Assembly (NCBI RefSeq): GCF_023278365.1
Contig: NZ_CP075338.1
Coordinates: forward strand, 3,875,634-3,939,633
Length of the DNA: 64,000 bases
Reading direction: 5' to 3'
Source: Epilithonimonas zeae
GTDB taxonomy: Bacteria > Bacteroidota > Bacteroidia > Flavobacteriales > Weeksellaceae
In this document: positions 8,435-16,053 of the stretch, piece after piece
How the letters are laid out: each line of letters opens with the position of its first letter
Numbering within the stretch: position 1 is the first letter of the stretch
Notes under the pieces: generated by a model
Database searches by the model: none
Told to the model about the DNA's origin: nothing
Seen by the model: the letters and a program-made list of their open reading frames with translations, nothing else
Made by a program: the position numbers and the translations under genes

Positions 8435-9400
8435 ATGAAAAAATCAGTTGGAATTATCGGAGCCAACGGTTACACAGGAAGCGAACTTGTTCGATTGCTG
8501 GCTTTTCATCCGAATATAGAATTAAAGTTTTTGTTCAGCCGTTCCAATTCCGGAGTGAAGATTTCAGAATTATATCCGGATTTGGATTCAATTTGCGATT
8601 TGGTTTTGACGAAGGAAATTTCACAAACCGACATTCTTTTCCTTTGCCTACCTCATAAAGAAAGTCAAAATTGGCTGAACGAAAACAAAGTGTCAGAGGA
8701 AACTTTGATTATTGATTTAGGAAACGATTTTCGATTGGATGGTGATTTTGGAAACAGAAATTTTATCTACGGTTTGCCGGAAATTTTTTTTAATGAAATC
8801 CAGAATTCGAAAAGTATTGCTAATCCGGGATGTTTTGCGACTGCGATTCAGTTGGCATTATTGCCTTTAGCGAAAGAAAATCTGTTGAAAGATGTTTACA
8901 CAACGGGAATCACTGGTTCAACCGGAGCTGGACAGTCGTTGCAGGCGACAACGCATTTCACTTGGAGAAATGACAATATTTCCGCTTACAAAACCTTGAA
9001 TCATCAGCACGTTGATGAGATTTTAAAACAAGTCAATTCGCTGAATAATCAAGAAGTAGAGCTCAATTTTGTTCCGTGGCGCGGCGATTTTGCAAGAGGG
9101 ATTTTCACAAGCTCTATTATCGGATGTGATTGGGAATTGGAGAAGATTTACTCTTTATATAAAGACTTTTACAAGGATTCATCTTTTGTGAAAGTTTCAG
9201 AAAAACCGATTGATATGAAACAAGTTGTTAATACCAATTTCTGCGTCATACAAATAGAAAAACAAGGAAACAAAATAGCAGTCCATTCTGCAATCGACAA
9301 CCTTCTGAAAGGAGCATCAGGACAAGCTGTTCAAAATATGAATATTGCCAATGGCTGGGAACAAAATTTAGGCTTGAATTTAAAACCTTTAGCATTCTAA
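8435..9400 (+). CDS. argC: N-acyl-gamma-glutamyl-phosphate reductase
   Basis: NADPH-dependent reduction of N-acetyl (or N-succinyl) glutamyl phosphate to the semialdehyde. The Rossmann motif GANGYTGSE is at residues 9-17. The catalytic cysteine is C133 in ANPGCFATA, and a catalytic histidine is likely in the TTHFTWRNDN or NHQHVDEI region. Length of 321 residues is normal for the shorter type. The start codon follows the CTTTGCG repeat by about 20 bp. Confidence 0.94.
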   Translation: MKKSVGIIGANGYTGSELVRLLAFHPNIELKFLFSRSNSGVKISELYPDLDSICDLVLTKEISQTDILFLCLPHKESQNWLNENKVSEETLIIDLGNDFRLDGDFGNRNFIYGLPEIFFNEIQNSKSIANPGCFATAIQLALLPLAKENLLKDVYTTGITGSTGAGQSLQATTHFTWRNDNISAYKTLNHQHVDEILKQVNSLNNQEVELNFVPWRGDFARGIFTSSIIGCDWELEKIYSLYKDFYKDSSFVKVSEKPIDMKQVVNTNFCVIQIEKQGNKIAVHSAIDNLLKGASGQAVQNMNIANGWEQNLGLNLKPLAF

Positions 9401-9401
9401 A

Positions 9402-9458
9402 CTTCGCGACTTAAAAGCAGTTTGAAATTAAAAAAAATCTTTGCGCTCTTTGCGTTAA
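9402..9458 (+). repeat. CTTTGCG intergenic repeat, copy B (short)
   Basis: The argC-argD gap carries the 3' half of the element: a TTCGCGACTT word, then CTTTGCG at 9440-9446 and 9449-9455, ending about 15 bp before the argD start. Confidence 0.7.
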
Positions 9459-9472
9459 AAATAAAAAGTAAA

Positions 9473-10636
9473 ATGAATTTATTCAACGTATATCCACTCT
9501 TCAACATCAATCCAGTAAAAGCCCAAGGTTCTTTTCTCTGGGACGAAAACGGTCAGCAATATCTCGATTTTTATGGCGGTCACGCTGTGATTTCCATTGG
9601 TCATAATCATCCGCATTATGTTGAAAGGTTGAAAAATCAATTGGAGAAAATCAGTTTTTATTCCAATTCTGTGGAGAACAAGATTCAGCAAGAACTGGCT
9701 GAGAAATTGGGATTATTGTCTGGGTACGAAGATTACTCGTTGTTCTTATGCAATTCCGGAGCGGAAGCGAATGAAAATGCTTTGAAGCTGGCTTCATTTC
9801 ATAACGGGAAAAAGAAAGTGGTTTATTTCTCAGAAGCTTTTCACGGACGAACTTCTGCCGCAGTTGCCGTAACAGACAATACAAAAATTGTTGCGCCAGT
9901 CAACGAATCTGAAAATTTTGTCAAATGTGAATTCAATAATTCAGAAGAATTGGAGAAGATTTTTGCAGAAAATCAAAACGAAATTTCTGCTGTGATTGTA
10001 GAAGGAATCCAAGGTGTTGGTGGAATCAATTTATTGACGGAAGATTTCATTTTAAAGATTGAAAAATTGTGCAAAGAAAACAATTCGATTTTGATTTTGG
10101 ACGAGGTTCAGTCAGGTTACGGACGTTCCGGGAAATTCTTTGCGCATCAGGAATTTGACATCAAACCGGATTTGATTACAGTTGCCAAAGGAATGGGAAA
10201 TGGCTTTCCGATGGGTGGCGTTTTGATTAGCCCAAAATTCGAAGCGAGTTACGGATTATTGGGGACCACTTTTGGAGGAAATCATTTGGCTTGCGTCGCT
10301 GGTTTAGCGGTTTTGGAAGTCATCGAAAAAGAAAATTTAATCCAAAATTCAGAAAAAATAGGAGCTTATATCGAAGAAAAAATCAAACATTTTCCTCATA
10401 TCAAAAACATCAAAAGGCGCGGTCTGATGATTGGAATTGAGCTCGACCAAGCTTGTGCAGATGTCAGGAAAGCATTGCTGTTTGAGCATTTTATTTTCAC
10501 GGGCAATGCCAATGACAAGAATGTTCTGCGGATTTTACCGGCGCTTAACATTTCGGAAAAAGAATCCGATTTGTTCATCAATGCTTTAGAAAAAACTTTG
10601 AAAGCAATTGATGTAGAAATAGTAGAATTAAAATAA
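9473..10636 (+). CDS. argD: N-acylornithine aminotransferase
   Basis: PLP-dependent class III transaminase converting the N-acyl glutamate semialdehyde to N-acylornithine. Visible landmarks are NSGAEAN at 94-100, the cofactor-stacking region DEVQSGYG at 210-217 and the Schiff-base lysine K239 in TVAKGMGNG. I chose the ATG at 9473 (387 residues). An in-frame TTG at 9422 would prepend 17 residues encoded by the CTTTGCG repeat itself, which are unlike the family. Confidence 0.94.
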   Translation: MNLFNVYPLFNINPVKAQGSFLWDENGQQYLDFYGGHAVISIGHNHPHYVERLKNQLEKISFYSNSVENKIQQELAEKLGLLSGYEDYSLFLCNSGAEANENALKLASFHNGKKKVVYFSEAFHGRTSAAVAVTDNTKIVAPVNESENFVKCEFNNSEELEKIFAENQNEISAVIVEGIQGVGGINLLTEDFILKIEKLCKENNSILILDEVQSGYGRSGKFFAHQEFDIKPDLITVAKGMGNGFPMGGVLISPKFEASYGLLGTTFGGNHLACVAGLAVLEVIEKENLIQNSEKIGAYIEEKIKHFPHIKNIKRRGLMIGIELDQACADVRKALLFEHFIFTGNANDKNVLRILPALNISEKESDLFINALEKTLKAIDVEIVELK

Positions 10637-10639
10637 TGC

Positions 10640-10748
10640 AAAGGCACAAAAAGTCAATAATTATAATGTTGTAAAGTCGCAAAAACGGTATGTTGAAATT
10701 TGCGACTTATAAAAGTTGAATTACACAAATAATTAGCGCCTTTGCGAT
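10640..10748 (+). repeat. CTTTGCG-family repeat, copy C, with hairpin
   Basis: The argD-argF' gap contains GCAAAGGCAC, then a perfect 10-bp inverted repeat (AAGTCGCAAA at 10674-10683 and TTTGCGACTT at 10699-10708, loop 15 nt), and AGCGCCTTTGCGA at 10734-10746. It is the most diverged copy, and its hairpin is the best-formed one in the family. Confidence 0.65.
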
Positions 10749-10761
10749 AAAATTAAATAAA

Positions 10762-11721
10762 ATGAAAAATTTCACTTCGGTTTACGATATAGATAATTTG
10801 CAGGAAATCATTGCAAAAGCTCTAAAAATAAAAAAAAATCCATTAGAAAATCCAACCAAAGGAAAAGGAAAAACGATTGGTTTGGTTTTTCTCAATTCAA
10901 GTCTCAGAACAAGATTAAGTTCACAAATCGCCGCTCAGAATTTGGGACTGAATGTCCTGGTTCTCAATGCTGCACAAGAAGCCTGGAATCTGGAATTTGC
11001 TGACGGAACCATAATGAACGGCGATACAGTCGAACACATCAAAGATGCGATAGAAGTTCTGAATCAGTATTGCGATATCATTGCCGTGAGATGTTTTGCG
11101 GGAATGAAAAACAAGGAAGACGACGTGAATGAAAGCATTCTCAGTCAATTTCTGAAACACGCTAAAGTTCCTGTTGTTTCTCTGGAATCTGCGACTCGGC
11201 ATCCATTGCAAAGTTTGGCGGATTGCATAACGATTACAGAAAACTGGAAGGAAGATAGAAAACCTAAAGTCGTTTTGACTTGGGCGCCTCATATCAAACC
11301 TATTGCACAGGCTGTCGGCAATTCTTTCACAGAATGGATACAACAGATGGATGTTGACTTTGTGATTACCAATCCGGAAGGCTATGATTTGGACAAAAAT
11401 TTCACAAAAGCAACACCTGTGATTCACAATCAGGACGAAGCGTTGAAAGATGCGGATTTTGTTTATGTGAAAAATTGGTCTTCGTTTGATGATTATGCAA
11501 AAGTGCTGGAAGTTGAAGATAATTGGATGTTGACGAATGAAAAATTAGAATTAACCAATCAAGCGAAAGTTATGCATTGTCTGCCGGTTCGTAGAAATCT
11601 GGAACTGAGCGATGAAGTAATGGATGGCGAAAACTCAGTCATTTATCAGCAGGCTAAAAACAGAATATTTTCTGCACAAGCGGTTTTCAGTGAAATTTTA
11701 GACGAATTAAATAAAAATTAG
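10762..11721 (+). CDS. argF': N-acylornithine carbamoyltransferase
   Basis: Transfers carbamoyl from carbamoyl phosphate to N-acetylornithine or N-succinylornithine, giving N-acylcitrulline. It belongs to the Bacteroidota/Xanthomonas branch rather than ordinary OTCase: the phosphate loop reads SSLRTR (residues 46-51), and TRHPLQSLAD (145-154) and HCLPVRR (272-278) are present. Residue 90, in GDTVEH, is Val. From memory, the Bacteroides fragilis succinyl enzyme has Pro at this position and the Xanthomonas acetyl enzyme has Glu, so the acyl specificity is open. Length of 319 residues fits. Downstream argE would then deacylate acylcitrulline. Confidence 0.9.
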   Translation: MKNFTSVYDIDNLQEIIAKALKIKKNPLENPTKGKGKTIGLVFLNSSLRTRLSSQIAAQNLGLNVLVLNAAQEAWNLEFADGTIMNGDTVEHIKDAIEVLNQYCDIIAVRCFAGMKNKEDDVNESILSQFLKHAKVPVVSLESATRHPLQSLADCITITENWKEDRKPKVVLTWAPHIKPIAQAVGNSFTEWIQQMDVDFVITNPEGYDLDKNFTKATPVIHNQDEALKDADFVYVKNWSSFDDYAKVLEVEDNWMLTNEKLELTNQAKVMHCLPVRRNLELSDEVMDGENSVIYQQAKNRIFSAQAVFSEILDELNKN

Positions 11722-11730
11722 AATAAATAT

Positions 11731-11808
11731 TTGCTGATCGTAAGCGCCTTTGCGAACCTTAAAATATTTTCAATAATTAATAAAAACCTTTGCGCTCTTT
11801 GCGTTAAA
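11731..11808 (+). repeat. CTTTGCG intergenic repeat, copy D
   Basis: This full-length copy fills the argF'-argB gap. It has TTGCTGATCGTAAGCGCC, then CTTTGCG at 11748-11754, the words GAACCTTAAAA and TTTTCAATAA, and a final CTTTGCGCTCTTTGCGTT that ends about 5 bp before the argB start. Confidence 0.75.
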
Positions 11809-11812
11809 AAAA

Positions 11813-12604
11813 ATGCAAAAACTATATATCATAAAAATTGGCGGAACTCTTATCGATGACAAAAAATCATTGAAGGCTTTCCTTGAACAATTTTCAAAAA
11901 TCAAAGGCGCTAAAATCCTGATTCACGGCGGTGGAAAAATTGCTGAAACTTTAGCTGAAAAGTTAAAAATAAGGCAAACAATGATTGACGGACGAAGAAT
12001 CACGAATAAGAAAACTTTGAAACTCGTAACGATGGTTTATGCGGGCAGAATCAACAAAAACATCGTGGCAAAACTGCAAAGTTTCGATTGCAATGCGATT
12101 GGATTTTCTGGTGCAGACGGTAACGTCATCAAAGCCGAAAGAAGACAACATCCGGAAATTGATTTTGGATTTGTTGGCGACATCAATGAAAAAAGTATCA
12201 ATCACGAATTGATTATTAATATAATAAATCTGGGTCTGGTTCCGGTGTTTTCTGCAATCACTCACGATAAAAAAGGAAATCTGTTCAACACCAATGCAGA
12301 CACGATTGCCGGAACTATCGCTCAGGCTTTATCAAAATATTTCGATACAGAATTGCTGTTCTGTTTCGATAAAAATGGGGTTTTGGAAAATATTGAAGAC
12401 GAAAATTCAAATTTGAAAACAATCAACAAACAAGAATTTTCTGAATTAAAATCCCAAGGAAAGCTACACAAAGGGATTTTACCAAAATTAGAGAATGCTT
12501 TCAAGGCCAAAGAAAATGGCGTTCAGAAAGTGGCTTTAATCAAAGAAGAAAAATTATCAGACCAAATAAAACTACGAAATGAAGGAACTGAAATCTGTCT
12601 TTAG
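11813..12604 (+). CDS. argB: N-acylglutamate kinase
   Basis: Phosphorylates N-acetyl (or N-succinyl) glutamate. Amino-acid-kinase motifs are visible: K8-IGG near the N-terminus, IHGGGK at 37-42 and the substrate loop DGRRIT at 59-64. At 263 residues it lacks the N-terminal helix found in the arginine-inhibited hexameric forms, so it may be feedback-insensitive; this is an inference. The 3' end overlaps argE by 26 bp. Confidence 0.93.
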   Translation: MQKLYIIKIGGTLIDDKKSLKAFLEQFSKIKGAKILIHGGGKIAETLAEKLKIRQTMIDGRRITNKKTLKLVTMVYAGRINKNIVAKLQSFDCNAIGFSGADGNVIKAERRQHPEIDFGFVGDINEKSINHELIINIINLGLVPVFSAITHDKKGNLFNTNADTIAGTIAQALSKYFDTELLFCFDKNGVLENIEDENSNLKTINKQEFSELKSQGKLHKGILPKLENAFKAKENGVQKVALIKEEKLSDQIKLRNEGTEICL

Positions 12605-13661
12605 CAGAGAAGAATTAACGGAAAATGCAGTCAAATTGCTGAAAAAACTCATTGCAACGCCCTCTATGAGCCGAGACGAATATAACGTTTCGCTCATCAT
12701 AGAAGGATTTTTCAATGAGCATCAGTTAACTGTCAACCGATTCAAAAATAACATTTGGGCAACCAACAAACATTTTGATGCAGGCAAACCTTCAATTCTT
12801 CTTAATACGCATCACGATACGGTAAAACCGAACAAAGCTTATACTTTGGACCCGTTTATTCCTGTAGAGAAAGATGGGAAATTATTTGGTTTGGGAAGTA
12901 ACGATGCAGGCGCGTCTTTGGTGGCGATGGCGCAGACATTTCTGTATTTTTATGAAGCTGAAGATTTGACTCATAATCTGGTAATTGCTCTGACAGCTGA
13001 GGAAGAAATCTCTGGTTTGGACGGTATCGAGGCCTTGTTCCCACAACTCCCGAATGTAGAATTAGCAATCGTAGGCGAACCAACCAAAATGAATCTTGCT
13101 ATCGCTGAAAAAGGTTTATTGGTGATTGATGGTGAAATGACCGGAACGCCTTCTCACGCCGCGCATCCTAACAATGACAATGCGATTGTGAAGTGTATGC
13201 AGGATTTGCAGAATATTTTAGATTTCAAATTTCCAAAAGTTTCCGATTATCTGGGTGAAGTGAAAGTGACTTTGTCGGTTATCAATGCGGGAACTCAGCA
13301 TAACGTAGTTCCGGAAAAATGTCAATTCACTTTGGACGTGCGTGTGACAGACGAATACACGAACCGGGAAGTTTTCGAAATCATCCAGTCCCAGATGAAA
13401 TCGAAACTCACGCCGAGGTCATTCCGTCTCAATTCCTCAAAAATAGAGGTCAGTCATCCGTTTGTTCAGGCTGGATTGGCGTTGGGAAGGACAACTTACG
13501 GTTCACCGACATCTTCCGACCAGGCGATTATTCCGTGCACGTCGGTCAAGTTGGGCGTTGGCGAAAGTCTGCGTTCTCACACTGCGGACGAGTTTGTTTA
13601 TATCGACGAAATCCGAGAAGGCATCGATATTTACATCAAAATATTAGAAAAAATATTATAA
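12579..13661 (+). CDS. argE: M20 N-acylcitrulline/ornithine deacylase
   Basis: Zinc-dependent M20 deacylase. Metal ligands are visible as H78-x-D80 (THHDTV), D109 (GSNDAG) and E141/E142 (TAEEE). With an acylornithine carbamoyltransferase upstream, the physiological substrate is probably N-acylcitrulline, yielding citrulline for ArgG. Length of 360 residues is typical for this branch. The ATG lies 26 bp inside argB, implying coupled translation; no better start is seen. Confidence 0.9.
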   Translation: MKELKSVFSREELTENAVKLLKKLIATPSMSRDEYNVSLIIEGFFNEHQLTVNRFKNNIWATNKHFDAGKPSILLNTHHDTVKPNKAYTLDPFIPVEKDGKLFGLGSNDAGASLVAMAQTFLYFYEAEDLTHNLVIALTAEEEISGLDGIEALFPQLPNVELAIVGEPTKMNLAIAEKGLLVIDGEMTGTPSHAAHPNNDNAIVKCMQDLQNILDFKFPKVSDYLGEVKVTLSVINAGTQHNVVPEKCQFTLDVRVTDEYTNREVFEIIQSQMKSKLTPRSFRLNSSKIEVSHPFVQAGLALGRTTYGSPTSSDQAIIPCTSVKLGVGESLRSHTADEFVYIDEIREGIDIYIKILEKIL

Positions 13662-13674
13662 ATAATTTTAAAGG

Positions 13675-13792
13675 TTTGGGCAGCTTAATCCGCCTTCCGC
13701 TCCCAATCTTTTTTGCTGACAATTTCAGTTTGAATAGAACTTTAAGGTTGGCAAAAAAGGATTTCCGCTCAAGTCGGGCTGCGCTTCGCAAA
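13675..13792. repeat. GGATTTCC palindromic repeat, copy 1
   Basis: A dispersed element in the argE-argH gap. It has TTTGGGCAGC, then the inverted pair CTTTTTTGC (13708-13716) and GCAAAAAAG (13751-13759), then GGATTTCCGCTC and GTCGGGCTGCGC. The same plan is seen at 48492 and 54506. Open frames crossing it are artefacts. Confidence 0.6.
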
Positions 13793-13837
13793 GTTGAAGA
13801 TTTGTCTTCAATTAAAAAGAATTTTAAAAGTTAATCT

Positions 13838-13912
13838 TAGCTGGGCGTCAGCGCCTTTGCGAACCTTTGTTTTCAATAAAATAAAAAATCTTTGCGCGCT
13901 TTGCGTTCAAAA
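13838..13912 (+). repeat. CTTTGCG intergenic repeat, copy E
   Basis: This full-length copy ends about 18 bp before argH. It reads TAGCTGGGCGTCAGCGCC, then CTTTGCG, GAACCTTTG, an A/T-rich centre and CTTTGCGCGCTTTGCGTT. Confidence 0.75.
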
Positions 13913-13929
13913 TATCAAAATATTACAGA

Positions 13930-15234
13930 ATGAAAAAAATCTGGCAAAAAGACAATACAAAAACCAATGATTTGGTCAACCAATTCACAGTCGGGAAAGA
14001 CCTGGATTTTGACGACAGATTAGCAAAATACGATGTGTTGGGTTCTATTGCTCACGCAAAAATGCTGGCAGAAGTTGGTTTGATTCGTTTGGATGAAGAG
14101 CAGGCGATTGTTGCAGTTTTGGAAGAAGTTCTTATCGACATCGAAAAAGGAAGCTTCGAAATTGATAAATCGGCAGAAGATATCCATTCACAAATCGAAA
14201 CGATTCTCATCGAGAAACTTGGCGAAACTGGGAAAAAAATTCACACCGCAAGGTCAAGAAATGACCAGGTTTTGACGGATATAAAACTATATTTATTAGA
14301 TGAAATCAGAGAAATCACTGAACTGACGAATTCGTTTTTTCAAATACTGAAAGACAAAGCGAATCAGCATAAAGATGTTTTGTTGCCGGGTTACACACAT
14401 TTGCAGGTGGCGATGCCTTCGTCTTTTGGGTTGTGGTTTGGCGCATATGCAGAATCTCTAGTTGACGATTTAGAATTATTGTTTGCAACGAAGAATATCA
14501 TTAATAAAAATCCATTGGGTTCGGCTGCCGGTTACGGTTCATCTTTCCCGATTGACAGAGAGAGTACAACTTATAAATTAGATTTCAGAACACTGAATTA
14601 TAATGTAGTTTATGCACAAATGACTCGAGGAAAGTCGGAAAAATTATTGGCTAATTCTTTATCGGTTTTGGCTGGAACTTTGTCTAAATTTTCTTACGAT
14701 GTTTGTCTTTACTTAAGTCAGAACTTCGATTTCATAAGCTTTCCTAAAGAATTTACAACGGGAAGCAGCATTATGCCACACAAGAAAAATCCTGATATTT
14801 TTGAATTGGTAAGAGCAAGATGTAATAGAATTCAAGGATTGCCAAACGAATTGATTTTGGTGACAAACAATCTGCCGTCAGGTTATCACAGAGATTTGCA
14901 GTTGACCAAAGAAATTCTGTTTCCTGCCATTGATTCTTTAAAAGAATGTCTCGAAATTTTGATTTACACACTTCCGAATATAGAAGTGAAGGACAATGTT
15001 CTAGACGATGAAAAATATAAATACATCTTCAGTGTAGAAAAAATCAACGAAGAAGTGAAGAACGGAAAATCATTCCGAGATGCTTACATTCAAATCGGAC
15101 AAGAAATTGAAAACGACCTTTTCGAATACGATTACAAAGAGCTGAATCATTCTCACCAAGGCAGTTTAGGAAACCTTTGTCTCGGCGAAATCGAATATCA
15201 GTTTAATAAAGTTAGAGATAAGTTATTAGGATAA
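13930..15234 (+). CDS. argH: Argininosuccinate lyase
   Basis: Final arginine step: argininosuccinate to arginine plus fumarate. Family motifs include HSQIETILIEKLG, TARSRNDQVLTD and the signature SSIMPHKKNPDIFEL with its catalytic-serine loop. The length of 434 residues is within the family range, with a diverged C-terminus. It is the last gene of the operon and converges with the Lrp-type regulator gene. Confidence 0.94.
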   Translation: MKKIWQKDNTKTNDLVNQFTVGKDLDFDDRLAKYDVLGSIAHAKMLAEVGLIRLDEEQAIVAVLEEVLIDIEKGSFEIDKSAEDIHSQIETILIEKLGETGKKIHTARSRNDQVLTDIKLYLLDEIREITELTNSFFQILKDKANQHKDVLLPGYTHLQVAMPSSFGLWFGAYAESLVDDLELLFATKNIINKNPLGSAAGYGSSFPIDRESTTYKLDFRTLNYNVVYAQMTRGKSEKLLANSLSVLAGTLSKFSYDVCLYLSQNFDFISFPKEFTTGSSIMPHKKNPDIFELVRARCNRIQGLPNELILVTNNLPSGYHRDLQLTKEILFPAIDSLKECLEILIYTLPNIEVKDNVLDDEKYKYIFSVEKINEEVKNGKSFRDAYIQIGQEIENDLFEYDYKELNHSHQGSLGNLCLGEIEYQFNKVRDKLLG

Positions 15235-15242
15235 AATTAAAA

Positions 15243-15335
15243 TAATATTGAATTTGTTTCTCGCTGATCACGCAAATTTTGCAGATAATTTATCTTGAAA
15301 ATTTGCTGAATTTGCAAAATCTACGAGAGATTTGA
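15243..15335. repeat. Inverted-repeat spacer after argH
   Basis: The gap between argH and the Lrp gene holds TCGCTGATCACGCAAATTTTGCAGATAA and, inverted further along, TTTGCAAAATCTACGAGAGA. It also contains AGATAATTTATCT (15283-15295), a palindrome around one base. This looks like a dispersed palindromic repeat that could serve as a bidirectional terminator. Confidence 0.45.
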
Positions 15336-15338
15336 AAA

Positions 15339-15800
15339 TTAATCCAGTTTAAACTTAGTCGTCTTTTTAACTTCGGCTAGAACAATAGAACTGTGATATT
15401 GCCCGATATGCGGTCCGTTTGAAATCACATTTACCGTGAAATTATTATAAGAATTGATGTCGTTTGCAAGAATTTTCAGCATATAATCATATTCGCCGGA
15501 AAGACTGATGATTTCCTGTACTTCATCGTATTTGGAAATATAATCTTCGAATTCTTTCAGTGTTTTTTGAGACTGTTCTTTCAGGCGGATATTGCAATAA
15601 ACCACGATGTTGATGCCGAGTTTTTCTCGGTTCAAAATCGCAACATATTTTTCTACAACGCCTTGTTTTTCAAGGTTTTTGATTCTTTCATAAGTTGGCG
15701 TGAAAGTGAGTCCGATTTTTTCGGAAATTTCTTTTACAGATAACGTAGAATCCTCTTGTAGAAGCGAAAGTATTAATTTGTCTTTTTTATCCAATCCCAT
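15339..15800 (-). CDS. Lrp/AsnC-family regulator
   Basis: A 153-residue feast/famine regulator. The N-terminal winged helix-turn-helix covers about residues 5-50 (ILSLLQEDSTLSVKEISEKIGLTFTPTYERIKNLEKQGVV), and a RAM ligand-binding domain follows, including LSGEYDYMLKILAND. It lies between the arginine operon and pyrB, divergent from pyrB, so it is a candidate amino-acid-responsive regulator for either unit; this is inferred from position only. A -7-like TACATTTG sits at 15819-15826 on the minus strand. Confidence 0.88.
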   Translation of the reverse strand: MGLDKKDKLILSLLQEDSTLSVKEISEKIGLTFTPTYERIKNLEKQGVVEKYVAILNREKLGINIVVYCNIRLKEQSQKTLKEFEDYISKYDEVQEIISLSGEYDYMLKILANDINSYNNFTVNVISNGPHIGQYHSSIVLAEVKKTTKFKLD

Positions 15801-15818
15801 AATGGCAAATCATTCTTT

Positions 15819-15826
15819 CAAATGTA
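15819..15826 (-). promoter_or_regulatory. -7 element upstream of the Lrp gene
   Basis: TACATTTG on the minus strand matches TAnnTTTG and lies 19 bp before the start codon. No good -33 TTTG was found at the expected distance. Confidence 0.4.
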
Positions 15827-15920
15827 AAGAAAATTTTTGATTGTAAAAATTTTAGAGCAGAAGTTCATTCATTTAACATAAAAAATTATGAATAAGATTT
15901 CATAGTATAGAAAATATTGG

Positions 15921-15928
15921 TATCTTTG
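15921..15928 (+). promoter_or_regulatory. -7 element of the pyrB leader promoter
   Basis: TATCTTTG matches TAnnTTTG. It would start transcription around 15931-15935, immediately before the leader frame ATG at 15935. The -33 element is poor. Confidence 0.5.
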
Positions 15929-15934
15929 CACCCA

Positions 15935-16009
15935 ATGAATCTGGTACAGAATTTAGCGATAGAAACAATTGGCAAATTTGCCGACAACAACAATATTTTT
16001 TATATTTAA
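15935..16009 (+). CDS. Putative pyrB leader peptide (24 aa)
   Basis: A short frame between the pyrB promoter and terminator. It begins MNLVQNLAIETIG, ends NNNIFYI and stops with TAA at 16007-16009. The last codons are U-rich (ATATTTTTTATATTTAA), and the stop codon overlaps the first bases of a terminator hairpin at 16008. This arrangement resembles the E. coli pyrBI leader, where UTP-dependent RNA polymerase pausing couples the ribosome to RNA polymerase and prevents termination. The frame contains a perfect palindrome GGCAAATTTGCC (15971-15982). The ATG lies almost at the predicted transcription start, so translation would be leaderless; that is the main doubt. Confidence 0.45.
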   Translation: MNLVQNLAIETIGKFADNNNIFYI

Positions 16010-16037
16010 CGAAGTCTTTTAGGCTTCGTTTTTTTTA
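16008..16037 (+). terminator. Intrinsic terminator ahead of pyrB (attenuator)
   Basis: AACGAAGTC (16008-16016) pairs with GGCTTCGTT (16022-16030), with one G-U pair and a 5-nt loop, followed by a run of T. It lies between the promoter and the pyrB start at 16054, so it must be read through for pyrB expression. Confidence 0.75.
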
Positions 16038-16053
16038 TTTAAAAATTTGAGAT

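Noticed and set aside
9422..9472. TTG start adding 17 residues to argD
   Set aside because: The extra residues are encoded by the CTTTGCG repeat and do not resemble the family; the ATG at 9473 is in the right place.
13319..13834. Long open frame across the argE 3' end and the argE-argH gap
   Set aside because: It overlaps argE in another frame and a dispersed repeat, and its sequence resembles no protein family.
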